Below are positions 41,498 to 41,807 of a stretch of 41,807 nucleotides of DNA, piece after piece. This DNA is from an uncultured Rhodospirillales bacterium (GTDB lineage Bacteria; Pseudomonadota; Alphaproteobacteria; Acetobacterales; Acetobacteraceae). Where the stretch lies: NCBI GenBank assembly GCA_903893975.1, contig CAITOL010000036.1, positions 1-41,807 of the forward strand. The letters are read 5' to 3'. Position numbers and translations under genes: made by a program. Below the pieces are notes generated by a model that searched no databases, was not told the origin of the DNA, and worked only from the letters and a program-made list of their open reading frames with translations. Positions within the stretch are counted from its first letter, which is position 1, and the number at the start of each line of letters is the position of its first letter.

Positions 41498-41807
41498 GTG
41501 AAACGACTCTGGCAGCAACTTGGTCAGCAAAGCGGGCTGTCGCGCGGTGCCTTGGTCTCCGTGCTGGTCCATCTCGCGCTTTTTCTGGTGCTGCTGATCG
41601 GCATCGACCTCACCCCGACGACGGAGCCGCCGCCGGAGGTTGAGGTCGAACTGGCGATGAACCCGGGCGAACAGACCGCCCCGGCACTGCTTAACCCCAC
41701 CCCCGGCCCCACGGCGGCCACCGCCGTCGCGCCTGATGTGGTGCAGGCGCCGCCCGCGCCGGAACCGCCGAAAAACCAGCCGCCGGAGCCGCCGCCGCCT
41801 CCCCCGC
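41498..41807 (+). CDS. tolA: TolA, N-terminal part (runs off the window)
   Basis: GTG at 41498, 10 bp after tolR; 103 codons are visible with no stop before the window end. A cytoplasmic N-terminus (KRLWQQLGQQ) is followed by a signal anchor (about 18-38, VSVLVHLALFLVLLIGI) and a Pro/Ala/Glu/Val-rich periplasmic stretch (EPPPEVEVELAMNPG...) as in TolA/TonB-like proteins. The position after tolQR makes TolA the natural call. The C-terminal domain is out of sight. Confidence 0.88.
   Translation, partial: MKRLWQQLGQQSGLSRGALVSVLVHLALFLVLLIGIDLTPTTEPPPEVEVELAMNPGEQTAPALLNPTPGPTAATAVAPDVVQAPPAPEPPKNQPPEPPPPPP

Overview
The window is GC-rich chromosomal DNA from an alphaproteobacterium, most likely a Rhodospirillales/Acetobacteraceae-type organism. 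The grounds are the very high GC, the yebC-ruvC-ruvA-ruvB-ybgC-tolQRA block in the usual proteobacterial order, a kdpFABC-DE operon closed by a PTS EIIA gene, and an AT-rich composite palindromic repeat between ruvC and ruvA. The lineage is inferred from gene content and composition; there is no rRNA or complete tRNA to confirm it.

Region 1 (1-1970) is the right-hand end of an integrated element. It holds a possible transposase tail, a 52-residue AT-rich small gene, a P4-type tyrosine integrase, and a perfect inverted repeat whose plus strand ends like the 3' end of a tRNA-Glu gene (candidate attR). Region 2 (1971-3320) is a divergent TetR regulator / GNAT acetyltransferase pair. Region 3 (3333-11739, minus strand) is the potassium-limitation operon in the order 27-residue membrane peptide, kdpF, kdpA, kdpB, kdpC, kdpD, kdpE, EIIA-Ntr-like ptsN. 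Three CCTAT boxes phased at 11 and 33 bp lie in front of it.

Region 4 (11887-20138) is accessory metabolism: an atypical DapA-superfamily aldolase, the first of two paralogous proteins of unknown function, a small periplasmic protein, an FMO-type monooxygenase with an M20 hydrolase, two 2-oxoglutarate/Fe(II)-type oxygenases with a SAM methyltransferase, and a glycine-zipper lipoprotein. Region 5 (20227-23204) is disaccharide phosphorolysis: a GH65 phosphorylase and a beta-phosphoglucomutase-type HAD enzyme. Region 6 (23325-28278) is a YbhGFSR-type ABC exporter. Region 7 (28292-36663, minus strand) holds a PaaK/CapK-like adenylating enzyme with a GT1 glycosyltransferase, a FAH-family hydrolase with a LysE exporter, the second copy of the unknown paralogous family, an NDP-sugar epimerase-like SDR with a DegT aminotransferase, and a DUF2848 protein. 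Region 8 (36737-41807) is the core yebC-ruvCAB-ybgC-tolQRA block; tolA runs off the end.

Three observations stand out. First, the paralogues at 12920 and 33731 share an identical 15-bp upstream element placed exactly 23 bp before each ATG, and one copy looks leaderless. Second, the plus strand is G-rich left of about 20 kb and C-rich right of about 25 kb regardless of gene direction, which suggests a replication-terminus-like boundary or an inversion breakpoint. Third, the ruvC-ruvA gap carries a 44-bp perfect palindrome inside a larger composite repeat. All identifications come from reading motifs by eye; no database search was possible.
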